A stretch of 64,000 bases of DNA, taken from assembly GCF_024160875.1 (NCBI RefSeq), contig NZ_JAIULA010000005.1, forward strand, positions 62,001 to 126,000. The letters run 5' to 3'. Made by a program: the position numbers and the translations under genes. Source of the stretch: Ligilactobacillus ubinensis (GTDB taxonomy: Bacteria; Bacillota; Bacilli; Lactobacillales; Lactobacillaceae). Positions 36,538 through 46,681 of this stretch are shown in pieces (positions within the stretch are counted from its first letter, which is position 1; each line of letters begins with the position of its first letter). A model generated the notes under the pieces. That model did no database searches, was not told the origin of the DNA, and saw only the letters and a list, made by a program, of their open reading frames with translations.

Positions 36538-39333
36538 CTATTCTGTTAAGCCTTCTTGACTTGCTTCTGGATAATTTTCCCGTACAATAGTTGCACAATG
36601 CCCACATAGATTACTAAATGTTTCATCTACACCTATATCAGTCTTAATCATCCGACAGCGTGGACAAACTTCACCTTGTGCATGTTCAACTTTAACTGAT
36701 ACAGTATCAAATTTTAAAGCATCAGCTGGTGTCTTCGATGCTGGGAGAATATCAAGCGCAGAAACAATTAAGTTTTGGCGAATATTAGTTGCTAATTGGT
36801 CTAACTCTTCTTTTACACCATCTGAAACATACAGTGTAACATGTGCTTCAAATGATTTTCCTATCAATTTATTGTTTCTTGCTTCTTCAAGTGCTTTTAA
36901 AACATTTGAACGAATATGCATGAAACGACTCCAACTTTCAACTAATTTTCCTTCGCCAGCATAATGATCAACAGTAGGCATTTCAGCTAATTGAACAAAT
37001 TCTTCTGGCTCTTTCAAATATTGCCATAATTCCTCTGTTGTGTGTGGTAATACTGGTGTCATTAACTTAGTTAAACGAACCGCAACATCATATAAAACTG
37101 TTTGCATCGATCTGCGTGCCAAACTATTCTCAGCTTCAATATAAACAACATCTTTAGCTATATCAAGGTAAAAGGCAGATAGATCTGTAGATAAGAAATT
37201 GATTAATTTCTTATAAACATTCATAAAATCATAATTTGCATAAGAATCCAAAATATCTTTAGTAAATTGATTAGTCAATACAAGCATATATTTATCTAAG
37301 GATTCTAATTCATCATACGCAACCATATCCTTTTTAGGATCAAAATCAGTTGTATTTGCAAGTAAAAAGCGCATTGTATTTCTAAACTTACGATAACTTT
37401 CTGAAATTTGATTAAAACTCTCCATTGAAACTCTAACATCTGCTGAAGAATCAACACTTAATACCCAGAGACGAATAATTTCAGCACCCATTTTCTTGAT
37501 TACTTGATCTGGTACGATGGTATTTCCTAAAGATTTACTCATCTTACGGCCTTTACCGTCTAATGTGAATCCTTGCGATAAAATTTGCTTATATGGCGCA
37601 TGTCCTGATACCGCTACACTTGTAATTAAGCTTGAATTAAACCAACCACGATATTGATCAGAACCTTCAAGATACATATTAGAAGGATAGGTCAAATAAT
37701 CTCGTTGTGCTAATACACCTTGGTGAGACGAGCCAGAATCAAACCAAACATCCATAATATCTGTTTCTTTTGTAAATATTCCATTTGGTGAGTGTTCGCT
37801 TGTAAAACCAGCTGGCAATAAGTCTTTAGCTTCACGTTCAAACCAAATATTTGAGCCGTTCTTTTCAAATAAGTCCGCAACATGATCAATTGTTTCCTTT
37901 GTCATAATTGCTTCTCCATCTTCACCATAGAAAATAGGTAGCGGTACGCCCCAAACACGTTGACGTGAAATTACCCAATCGCCACGGTCACGAATCATGT
38001 TATAAAGACGTTTTTTACCCCAAGAAGGGAAGAAAGTTACTTCGTCAATTGCTCCTAAAATTTCATCTCGAATTTTATCAACAGATGCAAACCATTGTGG
38101 TGTTGCTCTAAAAATGATTGGTTTCTTTGTTCGCCAATCAAACGGGTAGCTGTGTTCATAATCCATTTGCTTTAATAACACACCAGCTTCATTCAATTTC
38201 TTTAAAGAAATCTCATTAGCATCCTCATAAAAGACTCCAGCAAAATCCTTGCCTGTATCTTCAGTGAGATATCCCTTATCATCTACAGGTACATAAATAT
38301 CTAATCCATATTGTTTACCTACATTAAAATCATCTTCCCCAAAACCAGGTGCTGTATGTACTAAACCAGTACCTGCATCAAGAGTAACAAAATCACCAAT
38401 CATGGTTACTAACTTTCGTTCTGGATAAAAAGGATGTTGTGTTAAGATATTTTCAAGTTCTGCACCTTTTACAACTTTTAATTCTTTAACATTTTCCCAA
38501 CCAAACAATTCCGCATTAGCTGCAACTAATTCTGAAGCTAAAACGTATTTTTTGTCATCATTAGCTGGTTGTACTACAGAATAGTTGAAATTTGCATCAA
38601 TTGTAATTCCTTCAGAAGCTGGAATTGTCCAAGGTGTTGTCGTCCAAACAACCATATAAGTATCTGTATCTAAAACACCTTTTCCATCAACAACCTTTTC
38701 TCCATAAAAAGCAGATGGAGACGTTACATCATGATATTCTACTTCAGCTTCCGCTAATGCTGATTCAGATGACCATGACCAGAAAACAGGTTTTTTACCC
38801 TTATATATCAATCCACGTTCTGCCATCTTTCCGAAAACACGAATTTGTTGAGCTTCATATTCTGGAAATAGCGTGAGATATGGATTATCCCATTCTCCTG
38901 CTACACCTAAACGTTTAAAATCAGCTTTTTGCTTATCAACTTGTTTTAAAGCATATTCGTAACATTTTTTTCTAAAGTCAACCGTTGACATTGCTTTACG
39001 GTTAACCCCAGCTTTTTTCAATTGTTGTTCAATTGGCAATCCATGTGTATCCCATCCAGGAACATATGGTGAACGAAATCCCATCATCGATTTTGAACGA
39101 ACAATAAAATCCTTGGTTATTTTATTCAATGCATGTCCCATATGAATGTTACCATTTGCATAAGGAGGACCATCATGCAAAACAAAAGTTGGTTTACCTT
39201 CATTTAGCTTTTGTCTTTGCTCATAAACTTTATTTTCTTCCCATTGGTTCTCACGTTCTAATTCTCTCACAGGTAAATTCCCACGCATTGGAAACTTAGT
39301 TTTACCAAGATTCAATGTATCTTTAACTCGCAT
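36538..39333 (-). CDS. ileS: Isoleucyl-tRNA synthetase
   Basis: This class I synthetase charges tRNA-Ile with isoleucine. The 931-residue chain has the HIGH-type motif HMGH in [16 protein letters not shown] and KMSKS in [13 protein letters not shown], with an editing domain between them ([15 protein letters not shown]). A C-terminal zinc-binding domain has CPRC and CGHC pairs. The start is ATG with AAGGAGC upstream. It is the last gene of the dcw-divIVA run and is preceded by a T-box leader with an apparent isoleucine specifier. Confidence 0.98.
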   Translation of the reverse strand: MRVKDTLNLGKTKFPMRGNLPVRELERENQWEENKVYEQRQKLNEGKPTFVLHDGPPYANGNIHMGHALNKITKDFIVRSKSMMGFRSPYVPGWDTHGLPIEQQLKKAGVNRKAMSTVDFRKKCYEYALKQVDKQKADFKRLGVAGEWDNPYLTLFPEYEAQQIRVFGKMAERGLIYKGKKPVFWSWSSESALAEAEVEYHDVTSPSAFYGEKVVDGKGVLDTDTYMVVWTTTPWTIPASEGITIDANFNYSVVQPANDDKKYVLASELVAANAELFGWENVKELKVVKGAELENILTQHPFYPERKLVTMIGDFVTLDAGTGLVHTAPGFGEDDFNVGKQYGLDIYVPVDDKGYLTEDTGKDFAGVFYEDANEISLKKLNEAGVLLKQMDYEHSYPFDWRTKKPIIFRATPQWFASVDKIRDEILGAIDEVTFFPSWGKKRLYNMIRDRGDWVISRQRVWGVPLPIFYGEDGEAIMTKETIDHVADLFEKNGSNIWFEREAKDLLPAGFTSEHSPNGIFTKETDIMDVWFDSGSSHQGVLAQRDYLTYPSNMYLEGSDQYRGWFNSSLITSVAVSGHAPYKQILSQGFTLDGKGRKMSKSLGNTIVPDQVIKKMGAEIIRLWVLSVDSSADVRVSMESFNQISESYRKFRNTMRFLLANTTDFDPKKDMVAYDELESLDKYMLVLTNQFTKDILDSYANYDFMNVYKKLINFLSTDLSAFYLDIAKDVVYIEAENSLARRSMQTVLYDVAVRLTKLMTPVLPHTTEELWQYLKEPEEFVQLAEMPTVDHYAGEGKLVESWSRFMHIRSNVLKALEEARNNKLIGKSFEAHVTLYVSDGVKEELDQLATNIRQNLIVSALDILPASKTPADALKFDTVSVKVEHAQGEVCPRCRMIKTDIGVDETFSNLCGHCATIVRENYPEASQEGLTE

Positions 39334-39371
39334 ATTAAACGCTCCTTCATAAAAATTTTTCAGAATAATAC

Positions 39372-39600
39372 AAAAAAGACCTCGTCACAAGGGACGAGAT
39401 CTTTCGTGGTACCACCCAATTTAAAAACTTATTAATACTAATAAATTTCACTTTAATAATTGATAACGGTAATAAACCGACTACACCTACTTAAATTTCA
39501 GCCTAGCACAAAACGAAGATGATAAATAAATACTCATTAATTGTCAACCTTGCACCATCTATTGACTCGCTGTTATCATAACTATCTATTCGTGTTCTTC
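39372..39600 (-). promoter_or_regulatory. T-box leader of ileS (isoleucine)
   Basis: The T-box TGGGTGGTACCACG is at 39418-39405. The terminator follows: AGATCTCGTC with GACGAGGTCT and a U6 tract (39403-39372). In Stem I, CGAA/TTCG and GATAA/TTATC helices flank an internal loop whose 3' side is ATC, an isoleucine codon. An apical AGATGGTGCAAGG element follows the usual layout. Uncharged tRNA-Ile would promote read-through into ileS. No convincing promoter was found between divIVA and Stem I. Confidence 0.92.
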
Positions 39601-39606
39601 TATACT

Positions 39607-40341
39607 TTAATTATTGATAAATACATTATCTGCAAAATGATCACCATCTGAATCCTCAGATGAATCTGGAAAAATAACTACGGTCTCATTGCCATTTTCA
39701 GCTTCTGCTTTTGAAGCTACTGCTGGTGTTGAGAATGCATCGTTATTACCATCTGACACTGATTGTACTTCTGATTCATATTCGTTGTCAAGCGTTTCAT
39801 CATGCCGAATTGCATCTTGAATTTCTTCATAACTGCTTGTTTGACCACGCTTTAAGATTTCATCCCATTCACTACCCTTAACAACTTCTAGTTGGGATTC
39901 CATCATTACTTGAAGTTTCTGACGGAAAATACGAGCTTGTTTACGCAAATCATCAGTTTCAAGAGCCAATTTTTTAGCTTTTTTGGAAGATTCTTCTAGG
40001 ATGTGGCGTGCTTTTTCATTAGCTTGATCAATAATGTCTTGCCCTTGTTTCTGTGCTTCACGATTAATTATTTCCGCTTCACGTTGTGAGTTAGCTTTGA
40101 CTTTATCAGCAGCTTCTTGTGCAACAATAATAGATTGATTTAGCGAGTCCTTTAAATCATTAAAATATTTGAGCTTTTCTTGACTTTGTTGTAAACTGTC
40201 ATTTAAATGATCGTTTTCTTTTAATGCCATTTCATAATCTTTTATCACTTGATCCAAAAAGTCATTGACTTCATCTTGATCATAACCACGCAGTTTCACA
40301 TGAAATTCCTTATTATGAATATCTAAAGGGGTTAATGCCAT
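39607..40341 (-). CDS. divIVA: DivIVA cell-division/pole protein
   Basis: A coiled-coil protein that binds negatively curved membrane at septa and poles and organises division and wall growth. The 244-residue chain has the conserved membrane-binding start MALTPLDIHNKEFHVKLRGYDQDEVNDFLD. It is followed by long heptad-rich coiled coils to about residue 165 and an acidic, disordered tail. GGAGGTG precedes the ATG. It lies at the usual place after ylmH. Its stop is at the very edge of the ileS T-box. Confidence 0.96.
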   Translation of the reverse strand: MALTPLDIHNKEFHVKLRGYDQDEVNDFLDQVIKDYEMALKENDHLNDSLQQSQEKLKYFNDLKDSLNQSIIVAQEAADKVKANSQREAEIINREAQKQGQDIIDQANEKARHILEESSKKAKKLALETDDLRKQARIFRQKLQVMMESQLEVVKGSEWDEILKRGQTSSYEEIQDAIRHDETLDNEYESEVQSVSDGNNDAFSTPAVASKAEAENGNETVVIFPDSSEDSDGDHFADNVFINN

Positions 40342-40367
40342 GTCCCCAACACCTCCAAATTATGTAA

Positions 40368-41153
40368 TTATTTTCTTAATACAGATATATCTAACCGAAG
40401 CTTTCCTTTTTTAGATATACCAGATACTTCATTTAATCTGATTCGTCCATAACCACGAACTGAAATAATATCGTATGACTCTAACATATAGTCTGGTTTC
40501 TCCAATTGCATCCAATTAACATGAATTTTATGCGCTTTAATCAACGCCTTAGTGTGTTGACGCGAAATATGATAACAATTAGAAACGACACCATCAATTC
40601 GCAAAGAACTTACCGTCGTTGTTTCATTTTCCCAAGCATCTATAGTATTGACCTTGCTACCCATATCAATCTCTCTTAATCTTACCTTAATTCGACCAAT
40701 TTGTGTAACTTGTTCCAAAAAAAAGGATACCATATTATTTTGAACAAAAAACTGCCAACGCTGCCCATCTGTAAGAATATCCCCTAAAACATCATACTTA
40801 ACACCTGCATTAGCTAACGTCCCAAGTATTTGTCCATGTTTTAATGTAGCAAATTTAATTGGATATTCAATCTCTACAAGAGAAATATTGAAATCTTTAG
40901 TTTCAACCTCAAAATAAACTGGATAGAAAAGAATTCTTTGTCGTTCTGCTTTTTTTGCTCCGCCATAAAAACTTGCCTTTACATTATCATTTTGTCCTAA
41001 AATAGATTTAGCAATGTAGCATTCTCGCGGATTTAAAAAAGGTGTTAATACCGGTCTATATTCATTTTCTGCTCGTGCAATTAAACTCAATAATTCATCG
41101 ATTAATGGTTCTTCTTCATTTCTAAAATGTTGATAAATCTGCTCATTTTTCAT
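40368..41153 (-). CDS. ylmH: YlmH family S4-domain RNA-binding protein
   Basis: A 261-residue cytosolic protein with a C-terminal S4 RNA-binding domain (about 180-250: LRIDGVVSNCYHISRQHTKA, then KIHVNWMQLEKPDYMLESYD). The N-terminal YlmH domain has ECYIAKSILG and SFYGGAKKAERQR. The B. subtilis homologue has been linked to division-site function and, more recently, to rescue of stalled 50S subunits. It lies between yggT and divIVA as in other Firmicutes. Only binding to structured RNA can be predicted from the sequence. Confidence 0.92.
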   Translation of the reverse strand: MKNEQIYQHFRNEEEPLIDELLSLIARAENEYRPVLTPFLNPRECYIAKSILGQNDNVKASFYGGAKKAERQRILFYPVYFEVETKDFNISLVEIEYPIKFATLKHGQILGTLANAGVKYDVLGDILTDGQRWQFFVQNNMVSFFLEQVTQIGRIKVRLREIDMGSKVNTIDAWENETTTVSSLRIDGVVSNCYHISRQHTKALIKAHKIHVNWMQLEKPDYMLESYDIISVRGYGRIRLNEVSGISKKGKLRLDISVLRK

Positions 41154-41173
41154 TTTTCTGCCATCTCTTACAT

Positions 41174-41428
41174 CTAAAAGACTAAACTAATAAAATAAAA
41201 TAAGCCTTTTTCAATAAATGTAAGAGCAAAAAAAGCAATTATCGGTGAAAAGTCTATCCCCATCACAGGTGGAATGAACCGGAATATTTCTAAATATGGT
41301 TCACATATACGCATTAAAAAACGGCCGACTGAAGTTTGATATGCACCTGGAAACCAAGACATTAAAATGTAGACAACTAATGCCACATAATATAAATAGA
41401 ATAAATAATATATTATTGTAGAAAACAA
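41174..41428 (-). CDS. yggT: YggT family membrane protein
   Basis: An 84-residue integral membrane protein with two hydrophobic segments (about 3-22 and 62-82), separated by the conserved MSWFPGAYQTSVGRFLMRICEPYLE region with the family's SWFP and CEPYL words. It is also known as YlmG. In bacteria it is linked by position to division genes; chloroplast homologues act in nucleoid or membrane organisation. It sits between sepF and ylmH in the standard order. Confidence 0.9.
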   Translation of the reverse strand: MFSTIIYYLFYLYYVALVVYILMSWFPGAYQTSVGRFLMRICEPYLEIFRFIPPVMGIDFSPIIAFFALTFIEKGLFYFISLVF

Positions 41429-41439
41429 ATGAACTCTCC

Positions 41440-41871
41440 TTAATTAAAGTTACTTTTACGATTAAATTCTGATAAAGTTCCCTCAACAGTATAATCTTGC
41501 GGTGTGCATAGAAAAATAGAATCGCCTACTCGCTGTATATCACCACGAACTGCAAAAACAACACCTGTCAAAAAATCAATTACCCGGTGAGCATTTGCAT
41601 CATCCATATGCTGAAAATTAACGAGTGTCGCTTCACCGCTTAAAAGTCTAGTTGCTATTTGTTTAACATCTGAATAGACGCGTGGTTCAAATAACATGAT
41701 TTTCTTTGTTTCATTACTATTTTTTTGAGATCCGACTAATGACATAACTTTTGCATTTTTATATTGTTCATTTTTCGCAAAGTCTTGCTGTTGATCAATC
41801 TCTTGACCATCATCATAGTATTCATCTTCACTTGTATAATCATCTTTAAATAAATTTTTGAAAAAGCTCAC
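41440..41871 (-). CDS. sepF: SepF, FtsZ-associated septum protein
   Basis: A membrane-binding partner of FtsZ that aligns Z-ring filaments and can partly replace FtsA. The 143-residue chain begins MSFFKNLFKDDY, the amphipathic membrane helix. An acidic linker follows (SEDEYYDDGQEID) and then the SepF domain (about 55-140: KIMLFEPRVYSDVKQIATRL, LVNFQHMDDANAHRVIDFL). The start is GTG at 41871 with AGGAGG upstream. The ylmE gene that usually lies between ftsZ and sepF is absent; ftsZ is 32 bases upstream. Confidence 0.95.
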   Translation of the reverse strand: MSFFKNLFKDDYTSEDEYYDDGQEIDQQQDFAKNEQYKNAKVMSLVGSQKNSNETKKIMLFEPRVYSDVKQIATRLLSGEATLVNFQHMDDANAHRVIDFLTGVVFAVRGDIQRVGDSIFLCTPQDYTVEGTLSEFNRKSNFN

Positions 41872-41903
41872 GTCATCAACCTCCTCTGTCTAACAACTTT
41901 TCC

Positions 41904-43151
41904 TTAACGTCTGTGTCGTAAAAATGGTGGAGTATCTAAATTTTCGTCTTCATTGTTATCAGTATCATGTGATGATCCTGAGCCAAAAACATCAAATTTT
42001 GTCTTTTCCATGTTCTCAAATCTACTTGTTCTTGCTTGTGAAGTTGTATGTGTGTCTTCATCAATTTCACGGCTTAAGTTCCAATCACCAAATGTATCTT
42101 TAGTTCCAACTGCTTCATTTTGATCATCATTTGACATCTTTTTTTGAACATCTCCTGAATGACGTGAAGAACGTTTTAACTCATTTTTTTTGTCTATTCC
42201 CGTAGCAATCACAGTAACGACAACCGAATTATCTAACTCTTCATTTATTGAAGTCCCGAAAATAATATTAACATTACTTGATGCAGCTTGAGTTACAATC
42301 GCTGAAGCTGCTTGCGCTTCAAATAATGATAAATCACTACTTCCTGTTATATTTAACAATACATGTTCAGCGCCATCAATAGATACTTCTAACAATGATG
42401 AGGAAATAGCCTTTTTAGTTGCATCCTCAATTCTATTTTCACCTTCACCAGTCCCTATCCCCATCAAAGCAGACCCTTGGTTTTCCATAACTGTTTTAAC
42501 ATCAGCAAAATCCAAGTTAACATATCCTGGTGAAGTAATTAAGTCAGAAATACCTTGGACACCCTGACGTAAAACATTATCAGCTTCATGAAATGCTTCT
42601 AGCATTGGTGTATTTTTATCAACTATTTCTAGTAGACGATCATTTGAAATAATTACCAAAGTATCCACATTTTCCTTCATCTGTGCCACACCTTCAGCAG
42701 CATATTTGGAACGTCTTTGGCCTTCAAAAGTAAAAGGTCGAGTTACAACACCAACAGTTAATGCACCTTGGTCCTTAGCAATTTTAGCAATTATTGGAGC
42801 TGCACCTGTTCCTGTTCCGCCACCCATGCCAGCGGTAACAAAAATCATATCTGCACCTTCTAAGGCCTGTGCCAAAGCTTCTTCACTTTCTTCTGCAGCT
42901 TTTTGCCCTCTATCAGGATTAGCGCCAGCACCTAATCCTCTAGTAAGTTTAGGCCCCAATTGAATTTTAACTTCCGCATTGGAATTTTTTAAAGCCTGTA
43001 CATCCGTATTGGCGACAATAAACTCAACCCCTTGCACATTATCAGAAATCATTCGATTGACTGCGTTGCCACCAGCACCACCAACACCAATTACTTTAAT
43101 TACGGCTTGGCTTTCATCTGTATTTGAATCTAATGTAATATCAAAGCTCAT
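41904..43151 (-). CDS. ftsZ: Cell-division tubulin homologue FtsZ
   Basis: A GTPase that polymerises into the Z-ring. The 415-residue chain has the tubulin signature GGGTGTG in [13 protein letters not shown] at about 107-119, the T7 loop with [11 protein letters not shown], an acidic disordered linker (from about 320) and the C-terminal peptide [11 protein letters not shown] that binds FtsA and SepF. It follows ftsA by 20 bases with AGGTAG upstream and shares the promoter described before ftsA. Confidence 0.98.
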   Translation of the reverse strand: MSFDITLDSNTDESQAVIKVIGVGGAGGNAVNRMISDNVQGVEFIVANTDVQALKNSNAEVKIQLGPKLTRGLGAGANPDRGQKAAEESEEALAQALEGADMIFVTAGMGGGTGTGAAPIIAKIAKDQGALTVGVVTRPFTFEGQRRSKYAAEGVAQMKENVDTLVIISNDRLLEIVDKNTPMLEAFHEADNVLRQGVQGISDLITSPGYVNLDFADVKTVMENQGSALMGIGTGEGENRIEDATKKAISSSLLEVSIDGAEHVLLNITGSSDLSLFEAQAASAIVTQAASSNVNIIFGTSINEELDNSVVVTVIATGIDKKNELKRSSRHSGDVQKKMSNDDQNEAVGTKDTFGDWNLSREIDEDTHTTSQARTSRFENMEKTKFDVFGSGSSHDTDNNEDENLDTPPFLRHRR

Positions 43152-43171
43152 TTTCTACCTCCACATATTGA

Positions 43172-44536
43172 TTATTCGAAAAAGCCGGTAATAAAATCTT
43201 TCATTCTATTAAAAACTCCTGGCCCATTCTCCTGATCAGATTTATTATAATTTATCTCGTTTTCTTCAACATAATCTGCGCTTGTATTATCTCGATCGTG
43301 ATTAGTATCTTTTATATAATCACTCTGACTTACTCCAGATACTACATTGGTTGTTCCTAATTTTTTATCAATAGTGTGTTTTACAACTAATTCAATTTCA
43401 TTTTGTGAAGCCACACAACTTATTAAGCCAAGAACCTGAGTATACGATGGTATACGTAATCCCATTTCATTTGATCTAAAAATACGAACATTAGCATCAA
43501 AAAATTCTTCTGCTAATTCTGCAATTCCTGGTAAATCAGCTAACCCACCCGTTAATACAATTCCACCGGGTAATTGCAAAGCTTTTACGTCTTCCAAAGC
43601 TTTAGCTATTTTATTAAATATCTGTTCCAAACGTGCTTGTATAATTTCTGCTAAAAATTCCTCATGTATCATACGTGGTTCTTGTTGGCCTACAACTTGA
43701 ACAGGAAATGTTTCCTCCGCAGATGCATTACGCGCTAATGCCATTCCATATGTTCGCTTAAGTGTCTCAGCATTTTCAACTGAAGTATTAAGAACTACCG
43801 AGATATCTCTAGTAACAAAATCTCCACCCTCTTGGTCCACATATGTATATTTTAATTTATGGTCATGAACAACTGCTGCCGTAGTCTGTCCTCCACCTAA
43901 ATCAATTACAATCGCTCCAAAATCTTTTTCACCCTCATCCAAAGCTAATTGAGCAATTGCAATTGGAGCAACAACAACTTCTTTTATCCTTAAGCCTGCC
44001 CTTTCAACACACTTTTTAGTATTATGCAATATCGTCTTAGGACCTGTATACATAACACCCTTCATTTCCATTCGTACACCCACCATACCGCGCGGATCAC
44101 GAATACCTTCAAAATCATCTACAATGAATTCATCAGGAGCTATATCGATTACATCTCGTTCTGGCGGAAGATTTTGAATCAGTGCCGCCTCTGTTACCCT
44201 GCGAACATCGTCATCATTTATTTCTTTACTTTTAACATGTTCATTTCCAAGTGATATCATGCCCCGACACTTTTCAATTTGTAACATATTTGCTGGTAAT
44301 CCAACAATGACATCATGAATGTCTATCCCAGCCTTATCTTCTGCTTGTTTTACTGCGTCTTTTATTGCTCCTACGACCTGGTCAATGTCAACTACAACTC
44401 CCCGATTTAGACCTGCAGAACGTGTATTACCAGATCCAATGACATTAAGTTGTCCTTTGACATACTCTGCAATAATAACTTTAATCGAAGTAGTCCCAAT
44501 GTCCAATCCGACATAAAGTCCAGAATTTTCCATCAT
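43172..44536 (-). CDS. ftsA: Cell-division actin homologue FtsA
   Basis: An actin-family ATPase that tethers FtsZ to the membrane. The 454-residue chain has the phosphate loop VGLDIGTTSIKV at about 8-19, the SHS2/1C insertion typical of FtsA, and the second phosphate motif VIDLGGGQTTAAV. A long linker leads to the C-terminal amphipathic membrane helix (NRMKDFITGFFE). Two ATG codons follow AGGAGGCC; the first has ideal spacing. A good promoter lies in the 159-base gap after divIB. Confidence 0.97.
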   Translation of the reverse strand: MMENSGLYVGLDIGTTSIKVIIAEYVKGQLNVIGSGNTRSAGLNRGVVVDIDQVVGAIKDAVKQAEDKAGIDIHDVIVGLPANMLQIEKCRGMISLGNEHVKSKEINDDDVRRVTEAALIQNLPPERDVIDIAPDEFIVDDFEGIRDPRGMVGVRMEMKGVMYTGPKTILHNTKKCVERAGLRIKEVVVAPIAIAQLALDEGEKDFGAIVIDLGGGQTTAAVVHDHKLKYTYVDQEGGDFVTRDISVVLNTSVENAETLKRTYGMALARNASAEETFPVQVVGQQEPRMIHEEFLAEIIQARLEQIFNKIAKALEDVKALQLPGGIVLTGGLADLPGIAELAEEFFDANVRIFRSNEMGLRIPSYTQVLGLISCVASQNEIELVVKHTIDKKLGTTNVVSGVSQSDYIKDTNHDRDNTSADYVEENEINYNKSDQENGPGVFNRMKDFITGFFE

Positions 44537-44589
44537 ATTAGGCCTCCTATTCGAAAAATATTTAATTAAGTTTAAATTATTAATTCTTT

Positions 44590-44618
44590 CTTATACATCT
44601 AATTTAGATTCATGTCAA
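44590..44618 (-). promoter_or_regulatory. Promoter for ftsA-ftsZ
   Basis: TTGACA (44618-44613), a 17-base spacer and TATAAG (44595-44590) on the minus strand, 54 bases before the ftsA start. The spacer holds a 13-base near-palindrome ATCTAAATTAGAT (44609-44597). A second candidate -10 (TGGTAAAAT) lies just upstream. Confidence 0.75.
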
Positions 44619-44695
44619 TACACAAATTTTACCACATATAATGGGTACTTTTCTATGTATAAGCACTAAAACATGTTAAAAAATATAAATTAAGT

Positions 44696-45562
44696 TTAAT
44701 TACTCGTTGTTGAATTACTATATGGGTACGAATATGCACCAACTTCTAAATCAACAATCCCTGTTCCATTCATTTTAGCTACAATACTTGGATAATATGC
44801 CATTTTTTTGGCGAAAGTTCCAATAGTAGCAATAACTTCATTTCCATCGTTCATATAAACAAGTATTTTTCCTGAATCTGCTTTTGTTGGCGTTGCATGA
44901 ATTTCAGATATTGCTTCTTGTATATTTTGTGATATTAAACTAAGTTGCTTAGCAATAAGTTTTAAATTTTTAGTACTTTTAAAGTCGTAAATTGTTGGCA
45001 TATTTCCCGTTACATTTGCCACAGTTGCTTTACTTACAGCACCATTTTTAGTTAATGCATAATATTTCTTATCTTGATACACGTACCCAACTGTTGAATA
45101 TTCTAAAATATTGATTTTTACATTCCTATTTTTTTCAGCTATTTTAGCATATTTTACAGTTCCATTTTCCTGTTTAATCCTTTTTTTTATCTCGCTATTT
45201 TTAAACCAAGTTTCAATTAAAAAGTCACCCTTCATTATTTTACTTGATTTCAATATATCCTTTTGTGTTTGCTTATTAACACCCGTAATAACTATATTTT
45301 TTACACGACTGACTGGTAGTATTAAGTACAACGATACGCTTGTTATTACTGTGAATATTGTTAATAATAATAGTCCCCGTTTTTTCAATCTCTTTTTATG
45401 CACATTTTTTAACTGTGGTAATTGTCTTGAAAAATTTTGCTTTTTAAAGGGACTCTTTTTTTCTTTTTGACGCTTTTTATTTCTTTCTAATTGTGCTTTT
45501 TCCCATGGAGTTAACTCTTGACCGGTTTGTGAGAGCCTGGCCTTATTTAGATTTTTCTTCAA
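44696..45562 (-). CDS. divIB: Cell-division protein DivIB/FtsQ
   Basis: A bitopic membrane protein of the FtsQ/DivIB family that with FtsL and DivIC regulates septal synthesis. The 288-residue chain has a lysine-rich cytoplasmic stretch (about 1-60), one membrane helix (LLLTIFTVITSVSLYLIL, about 66-83) and then a POTRA domain (SRVKNIVITGVNKQTQKDIL) and the beta domain. The start is TTG at 45562 with GGAGGGA 6 bases upstream. It follows murG by 21 bases and is the last gene before the ftsA promoter region. Confidence 0.93.
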   Translation of the reverse strand: MKKNLNKARLSQTGQELTPWEKAQLERNKKRQKEKKSPFKKQNFSRQLPQLKNVHKKRLKKRGLLLLTIFTVITSVSLYLILPVSRVKNIVITGVNKQTQKDILKSSKIMKGDFLIETWFKNSEIKKRIKQENGTVKYAKIAEKNRNVKINILEYSTVGYVYQDKKYYALTKNGAVSKATVANVTGNMPTIYDFKSTKNLKLIAKQLSLISQNIQEAISEIHATPTKADSGKILVYMNDGNEVIATIGTFAKKMAYYPSIVAKMNGTGIVDLEVGAYSYPYSNSTTSN

Positions 45563-45583
45563 AGACTATCCCTCCAATCCACG

Positions 45584-46681
45584 TCAACCATTAACTAAGC
45601 TATCTAAAACATTCAATACCCTACTTGCTGCATCAGGAACACCTACTTGCTTGCAATTTGTCGCTATCTTTTCACGTTCAATTGTATTACTCATTAAATC
45701 ATCAATTTCTTTAGCTAAAAGTTGACCATTCAACTCTTCTTCAGTAATCATCTTGGCTGCATTCTTTGAAACAAGGCTCATTGCATTTTTAGTTTGATGA
45801 TCATTAGTAACATATGGACTTGGAATTAAAATCGAAGCAATTCCCAATGCTGTTATTTCAGCTAAACTCGTTGCCCCTGCCCGACCAACTATACATTCAA
45901 TTTCTGGTAGTATAGCTGGCATATCAGCAATGTAAGGTTGAATAAAAACATTTTCAGGTAAATGTTGTGTTGCTGGATTTGCCATAATTTTATCGTAATG
46001 CCTACGTCCTGTTACAAATAAAATTTGATATTTTTTGTTTGCAAATTGTTTGATTGCAGCTATACTAGCCTGATTTATTTTTTTAGCTCCCTGTGAACCT
46101 CCAAATATCAATACCGTTGGAACATCTTTTTTTAAACCGTATTCCTTATACAAGCGATTGCTTTTAGTCATCCCTGCAACTTGCTGAGCACGGGGATTAC
46201 CTGTAAAAATAATCTTTTCAGTTGGAAAGCTTTGTCTAGCATCGTCAAAACAAATTCCGATTTTATCTACAAATCGACTTAAAAATTTATTTGTTATTCC
46301 AGCCACACTGTTTTGCTCATGTATCATTGTTGGTATCTTAAGACGTGCTGCCGCATATACTACAGCTCCACATACATATCCCCCAGTACCAATTACAACA
46401 TCTGGTTTAAATTCACGAATTATTTTTTTTGATTCATGCACACTTTTCAAAAATAAATAGACTGTCTTTATATTTTCAAATGATATTGACCGTTTAAATC
46501 CCTGAATGTGTAATGTACGTAGCTTAATTCCTGACTCAGGTACAATTCGCTTTTCAAGACCTCGCTCTGCCCCAACATACAAAACCTCTGACTCAGGTTG
46601 TTCCTTTTTTAAAGTTTCAATCAATGCAAGCGCTGGGTAGATATGTCCACCTGTTCCTCCACCTGATACTAATATTCTCAT
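45584..46681 (-). CDS. murG: UDP-N-acetylglucosamine transferase MurG
   Basis: This GT28 enzyme adds GlcNAc to lipid I, giving lipid II, on the inner membrane face. The 365-residue chain starts [20 protein letters not shown], with the GGGTGGH lipid-binding loop at 7-13. Further motifs are [23 protein letters not shown] and [16 protein letters not shown] (UDP-GlcNAc site). Its start overlaps the murD stop by four bases. divIB follows after 21 bases. Confidence 0.97.
   Translation of the reverse strand: MRILVSGGGTGGHIYPALALIETLKKEQPESEVLYVGAERGLEKRIVPESGIKLRTLHIQGFKRSISFENIKTVYLFLKSVHESKKIIREFKPDVVIGTGGYVCGAVVYAAARLKIPTMIHEQNSVAGITNKFLSRFVDKIGICFDDARQSFPTEKIIFTGNPRAQQVAGMTKSNRLYKEYGLKKDVPTVLIFGGSQGAKKINQASIAAIKQFANKKYQILFVTGRRHYDKIMANPATQHLPENVFIQPYIADMPAILPEIECIVGRAGATSLAEITALGIASILIPSPYVTNDHQTKNAMSLVSKNAAKMITEEELNGQLLAKEIDDLMSNTIEREKIATNCKQVGVPDAASRVLNVLDSLVNG

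Noticed and set aside
45111-45470. Plus-strand 119-codon hydrophobic frame antisense to divIB
   Set aside because: The Phe/Ile/Leu-rich translation is what an antisense reading of a Lys/Asn-rich AT-rich gene gives; there is no start signal.
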